Origin: Mytilus californianus
Lineage: Eukaryota; Mollusca; Bivalvia; Mytilida; Mytilidae
DNA length: 64,000 nt
Direction: 5' to 3'
NCBI RefSeq assembly: GCF_021869535.1
Contig: NW_026262581.1
Location: 75,669,955-75,733,954 of the forward strand
Below the pieces are notes generated by a model that saw only the letters and a list, made by a program, of their open reading frames with translations, ran no database searches and was not told where the DNA came from. Made by a program: the position numbers and the translations under genes. Below are positions 51,801-62,460 of the stretch, one piece after another. How positions within the stretch are numbered: the first letter of the stretch is position 1; the number at the start of each line of letters is the position of its first letter.

Positions 51801-54800
51801 TAAAATAAACAGCTTGATGTGTATTTAAGATAAGCTATTCCGCATATATTATGAAGGAAAAAAATCCAAATTTGATTTTATACATAATTATTATGTATAA
51901 AATGTATTCATTTGAGAAGTTTGTTGATAATAATTGGTACTGGAAATATATATAGTTTCAAAGCAAGTTTTTGTTCTATACCCAATATCTTGAGCATACA
52001 CATGTATCATATTCCATCTTTTGTCTTTCTCAGTTTATTTGTGTCATAACTTTATTTTCAAATGCAAAAAGACTATAAAGTTTTGAGCCTCCTCATGGGG
52101 TTTTTGATTATGTGATTACTTGGATGTTTTTGTAGTGATTATTTGATTACCAGACAAAATATTTCATGATTATTTGATTATTTGATAATCTAGGACTATT
52201 TTTGATTATTTGATTATCTTGTTTAAAAAAATAATGATTATGTGATTATATTGGCAAAGAATTTGTGATTATGTGATTACTTGTACACCCCTATGAGGGG
52301 CCTCAGTTTTCACTTTAACAAATGAGAAATTAATTTATATGGTAGTTTTTAAAAACAAAAATTATATTTAATATTTGAAAAAAAGCTTTACTATTCAAGT
52401 ACAGAAATTTAATATGTGTACAGAAAAGAGTCATAAGGTTCTTCTGGTCTCTGTTATAAATTATTCAATCCTGTCATGTAGGGGATAAAAAAAAAATAAA
52501 AAACAGTTTTTGTAAACAATATGGTTTGTATTAAAAACAACAGTATTACTTGGTAGATCTTCACAGTTTAGATTGCTACACCATTGAACATGCAGTTAAG
52601 GTTGGATATGCATGTTTTATACCTTTTACAATTTTATCATATATTGTTTATTAAAAATACATGTATTTTATAGAGAAAGAGTAATTAAAAAAGACAAATT
52701 GAATTTTCACAGTAAGAAATTTAAGCTACAATGACTAATTGAAAAAGAACAATGCAAAATAGTTGTCATACTGTCAATTGAAGCTTGATCTGAATATGAA
52801 TGAAATATTTGCCACTGACAAATCAATGAAATTCAACAATATTGTAGTAATATATAAATAGGAAGTACATAAACTGTTTATTTAAAATGAGTCTGAAATC
52901 AGACACTTTATATTAATAAAGGTAGTTTTAAACTTTTCGCTTTGTTTTGTAGATGGCAGAAGATCTTTCGATCCAACTTAATAAAAAAGATAGAGTCATA
53001 TTCACATATCTACTTCAATGTATTAATAGCAATACTGTCATTAGTATTTCTAGGTAGGTATCCATTTTTATACGACCGCAAAAAAATTTTGCGGTCATAT
53101 ATTGGTATGACGTTGGCGTCGTCGTCGTCCGAAGACACATTGGTTTTCACACTCTAACTTTAGTTTAAGTGAATGGATCTCTATGAAATTTTACCATAAG
53201 GTTCAATACCACAAAAGGAAGGTTGGGATTGATTTTGGGGGTTATGGTACCAACAGTTAAGGAATTAAGGGCCAAAAAGGAGCCAAAAATAAGCATTTTT
53301 GTAACTTCCAGACATAACTTGTGTGTTAGTGTATGGATCTCTCTGACATTATACCACAAGGTTCCATATCACAAAGGGAGTGCTGGGATTGATTTTGGGG
53401 GTAATTGCCTCAAAATTTTAGGAATTAGGGGCAAAAAAAGGAGTTAAAAACAAGCATTTTTCTAGTTTCATGACAATAACTTGTGTGTAAGTGTATGGAT
53501 CTTTCTGAAATTGTACTACAAGGTTCCATATTACAAAGGGAAAGCTGGAATTGAGTTTGAGGGTAATAGCAGGGCTTCCAAAACGGTCATATATTCCGGA
53601 CTTGACCGAAACTTTCATAAAAAGACCGGCTGCTCTCAGCCTCAAACGGTCAAATAGAATTGGTGTGCCACATTTTGTTATTCAAGGCATTTTCATGAAA
53701 CGGTCATTTCAATTTTTACCAACTATCGATCGATAAAAATGTCCGTTTGGGGCTTTGGGCATGTCCGTTTGGGCATTTTAGTTTATAATTGTGGCAATCT
53801 ATTTCACAAAGATATTTCGGTCATAATTGGGTTTAATAAAACAGAAGCAGCATATTTCAGATACTTTGAAGTGTCTCAGTTAGTCTAATCCTCTGGGTAC
53901 ATAAATGTACGGCTTGGTCTTTAGCTTGTGTACATCAATAAAAAGTAGAAAAAACACGTTTTCTTTTATTTAAATAACAACAAGCTGTCAAACAATTATC
54001 CCTTCAATAAGTTATATTGAAGCCATAAATCATTCACTGATTACAGGTTTGTTACCTTTGATGAGGTGTCCTTAGCTTGTCTTTATCAATAGAATTAATG
54101 ATGCATAACAATGTACATAAATCCGGTAAACGAGGTCAAACATGTAAGCGTGTATGGAACAACATCCTATTTAATTACGCTTTATAGATATTATTTTAAA
54201 TGAGCATTCAGTTTAAAAAGTATCCTGATATTTAAAAGTTATTCTTCAAATAAGGATATTTATAAATGAATAAGTATGATATATATTATTTTATTTAACA
54301 CTGTACATCGTGTTAAATACTGGGGTACTCTCAAGGGGAAAATTTACTAAAATATATAGGAAAAACCAATGGACAAATTTCAGTCAATAAATGATTTAAC
54401 TAAGTTAAATGGTGCCGTGATCACTTCTAAATTATATCAAGAGAACAATGCCTGCTCCGAATTTATTCAGACAATTTCCGATGTTATAGAGAAAGAGGTG
54501 ATGTCCGACGTAAAGTTAATTAAGTCCCGCCGTGGGAATTATGATCGACTAAGGTGTAGTCTAGGTATTGACGCTTTAGATCAACTTATGAGGATAAGCT
54601 TAGTAGGTGTAGATGTTAAATACTTTGATCCTGTTCCATGCTATCCATAAATGGCAATCCGTTCGTAACCGCCATGTTTATCAGAACAATGCATTTAGCA
54701 AGCTCATGAATGTAAAATCTTAAATTAGACTAAATGAACTCTAATCTTGTGCTGTGATCTGTGCTTCTTTTCAATGTGCTCATTGTAATATTTATTGCGT

Positions 54801-57800
54801 GTGTTTGTCAACATTGTGCTCTTCTGATATTTTATTGTTGTTATATGCTTACATAAAATATCATGTTGTTATTCATTAAATTATTTATCAACTGAGTATG
54901 TTTTTATTTATTCCTTATTTTCTAAATCAGGTTGGGAAATTGTACAAAGAAAAATGTTATCACTGTTCAGTAGATTTTACACGGTTTAAAACAATATCCT
55001 TCATCGGGCCTCCTCAATGTTATCTATAAATACCGCATCAGTTGTAAAAGTCACGTGGTCAGGTAATCAATACACAAAAAGAAAAGTATCACGTGTATTG
55101 ATGATCAAGTTGTACTGCAATTAAAGCCAACATCAACAGTTTCAAATAAGATGGCCTTAATTTACAAAGTGTTAAGTACTCACAGAGAGAAGATAGATTA
55201 TATAAACAGAAACAAAAACATGAGAACAGTCAGGTACTGAAGCTGATTGATGCAATGATGGTTACTGTATTACGATACACAGAAAAATGACACAATACCG
55301 AGGATAATATTTTATTTATTTTTAGAATGAAGAAAACAAAACAGTTATAAATAATTTTATTGCATATAACACTACTAATTATTTAGACACATATATCAAT
55401 TTATGCATCCTCTCAGTTACATTTAAGTATCCAGCTGATCATTGACCGTCAAAAATATTTCTTTGAAAAATGTCCGGCTGTCGTCAGGAAATTTTGGAAG
55501 CCCTGGGTAATTGCCCAAAATGTTTAGCAAAAAGGGGCCAAAAATAAGCATTTTTCTAGTTTCCAGACAATAACTTGTGTTCAAGTGTATGGATCTCTCT
55601 GAAATTGTACTGCAAGGTACCATTCCACTAAGGGAAGGCTGGGATTGAGTTTGGGGGTAATTGCCTTAAAATTTTAGGAATTAGTGGCCAAAAAGGGGCA
55701 AAAAACAAGCATTTTTCTAGTTTCAGGACAATAACTTGTGTGTAAGTGTATGGATCTTTATGAAATTGTACTACAAGGTTCCATATCACAAAGGGAAAGC
55801 TGGGTTTGAGTTTGGGGGTAATTGTCCTAAACGTTTAGGAATTTGGGGCCAAAAAGGGGCCAAAAAACAATCATTTTTCTAGTTTCCAGACAATAACTTG
55901 TGTTCAAGTGTATGGATCTCTCTGAAATTGTACTGCAAGGTACCATACCACAAAGGGAAGGCTGTTATTGAGTTTTGGGGTGATGAATCATAAGGGGGTT
56001 CACAAAATTTGGGGGCGGGGGATTTTTTTTTTCCTTTTTTTTTCTTTAAAATTTTCCATTTTAAATTGGTTATTTCTGATTTATATATAAAAGCAAATAA
56101 TAATGATATGGTTTGAATAGGTAAATTAAAAAATTTTAAGTTCTTAGACCACATTCATTCTGTGTCAGAAACCTATGCTGTGTCAAATATTTAATCACAA
56201 TCCAAATTCAGAGCTGTATCAAGCTTGAATGTTGTGTCAATACTTGCCCCAACTGTTCAGGGTTCGACATCTGTGGTCAAATCAAGCTGCGCCCCAGCGG
56301 AGCATTTTATATTTTATGGATTAACCAAAAAATCCTCTATTTCAGGTGTACTTATTGTTTTTGTCATGTTTGTGAACATAAAACAACAATAATTCTTTTT
56401 TCTAATGAATCTTATTATTGATATGGTAGTGAATGTTCTGTTGATATTGTCATCAAAAATGTACTTTTGAACACAAAGTTTTGTAATTATGAATACATTT
56501 CTCAATATTAGCAAAAATTTAAATCTTGTCAAGAAAGAATTTTTATGGTATTACATGTTGACGTATCTTTAATGAAATTAACAACAAAAACTTATCTCAT
56601 TTTAATGGTGTAGCTGATATAATAGAAGTCAGCTACATGTATATTTTTATCACATAATCTGTGTGGCAAAGTGTATGTATGAAAAAGTTTCTGATTTATT
56701 TTCAGAGTCCATCAGAGAAATGAGAAAATATAATGAAGCTTTGGAAGAGGTTGATTTAAAGAACAACAGAGAATCAGAACTAGCAGCACAAGTTAAACTG
56801 TTTCGTGCTCAAAGAAATTTCTACATTTCTGGATTTGCTCTTTTCATGTGGTTGTATGTACAATTCAGCTGTTAAATTTGTATATTGTCTGTAGAATTTG
56901 CCACTTCAATATAAAATGAGTGGGTAATTCCATTGATTGTACACTTAATGAATATGTCACATCATTGGTTTAATATCAGTGGAAGTTCCTTACCAGTCAC
57001 AACAGTTTTTGTTTGCTTTTGAAAGTATTAGCATATATTACTGGACATTCAAAAATGTATATATGTGGAACCATGCTCAACACCTTCTGTCACAGATTTC
57101 ATTTATTCCACATCTGATTGTAATGAAAACAATGAGCACTGAAAATCCTTGAAAGTCCAAAAAAAATATAAAATAGGAAAAGCTAAGGTGCACTGATAAA
57201 TAAGCGACAAGGAGCAACTCAGAGAGAAAAAATTGCACCTTATCATCAGGAATTTACAATACCCAAAATGTATCAGATTCTGAAGTAGCAAATTGATAGT
57301 TCTTCTGTGTTTGTCCTCAGGATACTTGGAATATCTGTCTGTAAATTTTGCAGATATTCCTTACTTTCTGAACAATGAAATTCATAGTTGTCCACGAATA
57401 AATGAAAACAAGAACCTTACCCATAATTTTGGAATATGAAAGTAAAAGAATTCATCCAATATATTAAAATAAATTTGTAAATTTTATTTTTCAGTATATT
57501 AAAACGTCTTGTAACACAGACATCAAAACAAGCTCATTTAGAGGCAGAATGTGAAGCCAGTCAGAAACAAGCTAAACAGGCCAGTGCTGCAGCACAGATA
57601 TTGCTTGATCAGGCTGATAATACTTCTAATAAGGTAAGTGAAAAACAAACTAACAGGTCATTGTGCAGCATAGAGATTGCTTGATCAGGCTGATAATACT
57701 TCTAATAAATAAGTCAGAAACAAACTTAGCAGGTCATTGTGCAGCACAGAGATTGCTTGATCAGACTGATAATACTTCTAATAAGGTAAGTGAGAAACAA

Positions 57801-60800
57801 ACTAAGCAGGTCATTGTGCAGCACAGAGATTGCTTGATCAGGCTGATAATACTTCTAATAAGGTAAGTGAAAAACAAACTAAGCAGGTCATTGTGCAGCA
57901 TAGAGATTGATTGATCAGGCTGATAATACTTCTAATAAAATAAGTCAGAAACAAACTTAGCAGGTCATTGTGCAGCACAGAGATTGCTTGATCAGAATGA
58001 TAATACTTCTAATAAGGTAAGAGAGAAACAAACAAACTTACCGGTAGTAAGTCATTGTGGAGCACAGAGATTGCTTGATCAGGCTGATAATACTTCTAAT
58101 AAGGTAAGTGAGAAACAAACTTAGCAGGTCATTGTGCAGCACAGAGATTGCTTGATCAGGTTGATAATACTTTTAATAAAGTAAGTCAGAAAGAATACTT
58201 CTAATAAAGTAAGTCAGAAAGAATACTTCCAATAAAGTAAGTCAGAAACATCACTTCCAATAAAGTAAGTCAGAAACAATACTAATAAAGTAAGTCAGAA
58301 ACAACACTTCTAATAAAGTAAGTCAGAAACAATACTTCTTTTAAAGTAAGTCAGAAACAATACTTCTTATAAAGTAAGTCAGACACAATACTTCCAATAC
58401 AGTAAGTCAGAAACAATACTTCTAATAAAGTATTAAAGTCAGAAACAATACTTCTAATAAAGTAAGTCCAACACAATACTTCTAAATGAGTAGGTCAGAA
58501 ACAATACTTCTAATAAGATAAGTTAGACAATACTTCTAATAAGGTACCTTAAGTCAGAAACAAGCTAAGCAGGTCATTGTGTATTTCAGACACTGAGTTA
58601 TCATGCTGATATTAGTAAGTCAGAAATGACTGGGAGCAGGCAATGCTGCAGCATAGATATATAAAAATTAGGTCAATGTCAGAAAAATATCTTTTTTCAT
58701 GCCCCCGCCTTAGCGGTGGGGGCATTAAGTTTTACCCTTGTCCGTCTGTACGTCCGTACGTCCCAAAATTGGTTTCCGTTCTCTAACTTAGTTTGCCTGA
58801 ACCAAATGTTATGAAACTTATACACAATGCTTATTACCACAAAACACAGATCAAGTCTGAATTTGGTGGCGTGACTGTAACCGTTCTAGAGTTATGCCCC
58901 TTTATAAATTGAAAAATTGCAAAATTTTTATTTTCTTGTAAATATCAAGTAATTTATATTAAAATTGGAGTTATCTTCCTTTGTCCATGATTATAGTTGA
59001 ATCAACTACAATCAATGCTTTATACAATGCAATGTTTAATTTTGACTTCCACTGATAAAACACAGATCAAGTTGAATTTGGGTAGTGTCACTTTAACCAT
59101 TATTGAGTTATGCCCCTTTATAAATCGAAAGATTGCAAAATTTTTAGTTTCCATTCTGTAATTTAAGTTTGCCCCAACCAAACATTATGAAACCTTTACA
59201 CAATATTCATTACCACAAAACTAAGATCAAGTACAAATTTTTTGTTTCTGTTTTCTAACTTTAGTTTGCCTGAACAAAATGTTATGAAACTTATACACAA
59301 TGCTTATTACTACATAATACAGATTAGGTACGAAATAAGGTGGCGATACTTTTACCATTCTTGAGTTATGTCCCTTTATAAACATAAAAATTGCTGAATT
59401 TTTTAGTTTATTTCAACCAAATGTTATAAAACTTATACACAACCGTTCTAGAGTTATGCGTGTTTACAAATAGAAAAATTGCTGAATTTTTAGTTTCTCT
59501 GTTCTCTACTTAAGTTAGCCTAAACCAAATGTTATGAGACTTGCACACAATGCTTATTACCACAAAACTCAGGTCAAGTTCAAATTTGGGTAGCGTCACT
59601 TTTACCGTTCTTCAGTTATGTCCCTTTATAACTATATGATATGCAAGCGGGGGCATCATCTGTGTCCACACTATCCACATTTTTTTTTTGTATGAGGCTT
59701 AAAAACTAGGGAGGGGCAAATTTTACAGAGCTCTTCAACAGTTTGTGCTGGTTACAAAAAAAGTTGATATTTTTCTGACATTAATCTATTATTGCTTTTG
59801 AACTGCAGCTAAAATTGGCTGCATTTATAGTCATTAAAATGGAAACACAAAAGTAAAACTTATTTTTATATACCTAAACAAACCTATCGAAATATCACAA
59901 TATTTGGTAAGTTATGGAAAAGTGCTAGCTGCAGTATAAATCATTGGCTGATGATACTTCTGGTAAGATGAATAATTTAGTGAAAATTTGTACTTATTAT
60001 TGCTATTTAATGAAAGGCATAATACTTATCTATGATTAAACCTCATTGGTTGATTTCTAAATGTTTTTTTTCTGTTTTTTTCTGATATATTATAATTTTT
60101 TTTTTAATCTTAAATAGAAAAAAGAGGATAATGACACAGAGGAAGAAAAAAGTTTAGCTCAACAACTTGATAAAACAAAGGAGGATCTTGTGAAGACCAA
60201 AATAGGTAGGTCTACCTCATCAAATATATAAGTAAAAATGGATCAGATTAGATAAGTATATCTTATAAACATGATAAAAAAGCAGATTTCAGAAGACTTA
60301 GATTGGTAATTATATCTCAACAACAAGTTAAAAGGTCTGTTATTCTGAAATAAGTGTAAATTTTGCTCTGACATGGGTTAAATTTAAATACTATCTAATT
60401 GTAAGGTTCTCCAAAGTAACCATAGGATTTGAATATTTAGCTTCAAAAAGACGCACTTATTGACCCATTTATTATTTCAGTATTAACCATTTTAGCAGAT
60501 TAATTCTAAAAACTATAAATACATCTTGGTAAGTTTAGGAAGGATGTAGAAATATGTCCATATATTTTTTCCAACAAAAGTAGGAACTATATCAAAAAGG
60601 GCATATAGTTAGCAGTAAGTGATCGGTAAATCCATAAAAAAAAAGCAGTGGTCATGTGTTTTCAAATTATTCAGATTTTTACTTATCCATATACCGTTTT
60701 GTTTCATGAAAAAGTTTAGTTTAAAAGATTAAAACCAAGAACTAGAAGATTAATACAAGTTATAATTTTATAAACACCAGGTGTCATTTACTTTATTTTA

Positions 60801-61484
60801 CAGACTTGAAGAAAGCAGTTAGTGATCTAGAAGCTGTACGCAAACAAGCTGAAGGAACAAATAGAGAATATGACAGATTGATGAAGGAACACTCTAAATT
60901 ACAAGTATGTAAACATTTTAAATTATAGCTATTGAAACATTGTGGATTACAAATCTGTAAACATTTTAAATCACATGTAAATATGTAGCACACACACACA
61001 CACAAATTCAGAATAAATAGGGTAAACTTATGCCATTTCAAGTTGATAAAATTGATTATATAATGGTTTCTCATAAGTTTTTATTTACCCCCATGCTACC
61101 ATGCTAGAGACAATGATAATAAAGGACCATTGAGGACTGACATTCAGTCAGCAGCAGTATGGACCCAGTGGTAGCAAAATAAATGTATATTTACTAACAT
61201 GCACACTTGCCACACATGTTTCTAGAATAACCTTTATCAGGAACGCTTGGGACAAACAATTTTGAAAACAAAATTAAATCAATGCATGTTCATGACGTTA
61301 ATGATATAAACAGTTGAAGAATTGAAACTTTAAAGTGAAACATTGCAACAAGTCAGACATTTAATTTAGTATCATGAAATATCATGATATTTCAGCATTT
61401 TAAAAATAAATAGAATATAATATATATTCATTGTCTATCATTTTACAGCAAACGGCAGGAGAAACCAGCAGTAAAAAAGAATAA
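48794..61484 (+). CDS. BCAP31: BCAP31 / BAP31, ER membrane protein, with three alternative first coding exons
   Basis: Shared exons 52953-53053, 56706-56853, 57495-57633, 60118-60205, 60804-60904 and 61449-61484 join in phase with any one of three first exons (48794-48888, 49550-49644, 51520-51605). With the first, the product is 235 residues (human about 246). TM1 lies in the first exon; RWQKIFRSNL and TM2 in exon 2; ESIREMRKY and KLFRAQRNFYISGF, then TM3, in exon 3 and the start of exon 4; a coiled-coil tail with SKQAHLEAECEASQKQAKQA and EYDRLMKEHSKLQ. Family knowledge: BAP31 is a three-pass ER protein acting in cargo export and quality control. The C-terminus is KKE rather than the classical KKxx retrieval signal. 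A 3.2-kb nested repeat fills the intron after exon 2. Confidence 0.93.
49542..49644 (+). CDS. BCAP31: BCAP31 alternative first coding exon 1b
   Basis: Acceptor cctgtacag|ATTAAACA then ATG at 49550; donor TCTAG|gtaagc. Coding length is 95 nt, identical to 1a, with the same phase. TM1 version contains FMYLEIFVSVILLIPYISPS. Confidence 0.88.
50640..51231. mobile_element. MITE-like fold-back between BCAP31 exons 1b and 1c
   Basis: Left AAAGGAGTAGGTCCGGTAAG pairs with right CTTACCGGGCCTACTCCTTT. An inner pair (GTGGCTGCATCCGTGTTCAT / ATGAACACAAATGCGGCCAC) shows the arms are longer and decayed. Confidence 0.78.
51503..51605 (+). CDS. BCAP31: BCAP31 alternative first coding exon 1c
   Basis: Acceptor tatttcag|GCATACC then ATG at 51520; donor TCCAG|gtaggt. 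Coding length 86 nt, three codons shorter at the N-terminus, same phase. TM1 version contains FLYLEIFLSAILLIPFIPPS. Confidence 0.88.
52100..52292. repeat. Low-complexity GATTATTTGATTA repeat
   Basis: TGATTATNTGATTAC words recur about twelve times at uneven spacing of about 9-20 bases, in the intron before shared exon 2. Confidence 0.75.
52953..53053 (+). CDS. BCAP31: BCAP31 shared exon 2
   Basis: Acceptor tttgtag|ATGG, donor TTTCTAG|gtaggt. RWQKIFRSNLIKKIESYS then TM2 (FNVLIAILSLVFLG). Confidence 0.93.
53570..55505 (+). mobile_element. hAT-like DNA transposon, copy 2
   Basis: CAGGGCTTCCAAAACGGTCA at the left, TTTTGGAAGCCCTG at the right; flanks GGTAATAG (53562-53569) and GGTAATTG (55506-55513) match at 7 of 8 positions. 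1936 bp, containing a transposase remnant at 54369-54650. Sister of 3370-7783 in the opposite orientation. Confidence 0.83.
54369..54650 (+). pseudogene. hAT transposase C-terminal remnant
   Basis: A 93-residue reading frame ends in RLRCSLGIDALDQLMRISLV GVDVKYFDP, resembling the C-terminal dimerisation region of hAT transposases (the arginine-leucine...Leu-Met-Arg-Ile pattern). Full hAT transposases are 500 residues or more, so this is a fragment; its place inside a hAT-ended element supports the call. Confidence 0.6.
56706..56853 (+). CDS. BCAP31: BCAP31 shared exon 3
   Basis: Acceptor ttttcag|AGTC, donor TGGTT|gtatgt. ESIREMRKYNEALEEVDL, then KLFRAQRNFYISGF, the family's best-conserved motif, leading into TM3. 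Confidence 0.95.
57495..57633 (+). CDS. BCAP31: BCAP31 shared exon 4
   Basis: Acceptor tttttcag|TATA, donor AATAAG|gtaagt. ILKRLVTQTSKQAHLEAE, then an Ala/Gln-rich helix ending DQADNTSNK. Its 3' half is amplified in the next intron. Confidence 0.93.
57640..58180 (+). repeat. Tandem array of the BCAP31 exon 4 end, about 78-bp units
   Basis: Seven units, each with AGGTCATTGTGCAGCACAGA, TTGCTTGATCAGGCTGATAA and ACTTCTAATAAGGTAAGTG, the last two matching the real exon end and donor. ATTGTGCAG recurs at about 57660, 57736, 57812, 57890, 57968, 58048 and 58133. Several units keep an intact GTAAG donor. Confidence 0.88.
58160..58560 (+). repeat. Short tandem array, about 27-bp units
   Basis: AATAAAGTAAGTCAGAAACA ATACTTCT recurs about fourteen times; it derives from the last part of the 78-bp unit, so it is a secondary amplification. 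Confidence 0.85.
58695..59675 (+). repeat. Dispersed repeat ('ATGCCCCCGCCTTAGCGGTG' family)
   Basis: Opens CATGCCCCCGCCTTAGCGGT GGGGGCAT, has GTCCGTCTGTACGTCCGTAC, several similar interior units each with AAATGTTATGAAACTTATAC and GAGTTATGCCCCTTTATAAA, and closes AGCGGGGGCATCATCTGTGT CCACA. In BCAP31 intron 4. Confidence 0.75.
60118..60205 (+). CDS. BCAP31: BCAP31 shared exon 5
   Basis: Acceptor aaatag|AAAA, donor AAATAG|gtaggt. KKEDNDTEEEKSLAQQLDKT, a charged coiled-coil segment. Confidence 0.88.
60804..60904 (+). CDS. BCAP31: BCAP31 shared exon 6
   Basis: Acceptor tttacag|ACTT, donor TTACAA|gtatgt. LEAVRKQAEGTNREYDRLMK, the conserved C-terminal coiled coil. Confidence 0.93.
61449..61484 (+). 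CDS. BCAP31: BCAP31 last coding exon 7
   Basis: Acceptor tttacag|CAAA; QTAGETSSKKE then TAA at 61482-61484. Confidence 0.88.
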   Translation, partial: QTAGETSSKKE

Positions 61485-62460
61485 GACATTCTGAGAGAAA
61501 GATAGGATTGGAAAAGGATATTTATATTGTAGCTCTCTGTGCATAGTCATTAACCTTGTTACTTTTTGTATAATGGGCAACATTTGGAATGCAATTTGTG
61601 ATTTTTTTGTAGCTTTGATTAGTTATCTTTTGATCCACTTAAAAGGCCATGAGGTTCCATTACTCGTAAATGAACCTTTCTTTTCCATGAGAACTAATTC
61701 ACTTTACCTCAGGTCCTGTGACTTTTATCCACTTTCTGACATAATAATTTTGATTTAGTCCATTCATACTTACTTTAATTCGTAAAGTAGTGCAAACAAT
61801 TTTCAGTTACATTTTTAGTTGTTGATTATCCACTTGAAAAATAAATTAAAATTCTGGAAAATAAGGAAATTCTCCTGATCTTAGTTTAAAAATGTTAGCA
61901 GTGGAAAACATAATGCCCAAAAGAATGCCAACATTAGAATAACGCATTATACCTCACGCTGTAAAGGAGATAAGTGAGAAAAAATGCATTCACCAACAAA
62001 GATAATTGATACTTTGCTTCTGTTCTAAATAAGATAAGATCTCGGTAAAAGAAGATATAAAATGCTTGTGGTTAATTTAAAATGGAAAAAATGGGTCCAA
62101 TGAATGCCAAGAATATCATAAAGTAGTTTACAACATTCAGGGAAGAAGGCTGTAGATATTGAAGTATTGGTGTTCACTGCCTTCTTTAGCTTGGTTCTAT
62201 TGTTGCGTCTTGTAAATATTTTCATATGTGCATTTAAGTTTGCATCTATGCTGTAAAATTGTGGTTAGCAATAGTATTCCATTAATCCCTTCAGTCTTGG
62301 TTCTGTTGCTTCAGACATTTAAGGAGTAAGGTTAATATCATTGTGCTTTTTAAATAAATTTATGTCGCACCATTTGCTAAATTTCCATCTTTCCAAAAGT
62401 TACAAACTTCTTTGCTATTGTTAAAGCATTTGGATGATTTATCTAAAATAAATATCTTAA
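61485..62460 (+). other. Probable BCAP31 3' UTR
   Basis: AT-rich sequence after the stop, with AATAAA at 62353-62358 and 62447-62452 as candidate polyadenylation signals. The true end cannot be told from sequence. Confidence 0.4.

Larger units (their letters stand above)
53060..56312 (-). repeat. Large dispersed repeat, copy 3, split by a hAT
   Basis: On the minus strand it has the same opening (GCGCAGCTTGATTTGACCAC), 161-bp units and GACGACGACGACGCCAACGT terminus as copy 1. Units remain on both sides of the 53570-55505 insertion. In the BCAP31 intron between shared exons 2 and 3. Confidence 0.85.

Noticed and set aside
57640-58180. Seven extra in-frame exons of BCAP31
   Set aside because: The CAG-to-GTAAG interval is 41 bases, not divisible by three, and copies carry stops; treated as intronic array.
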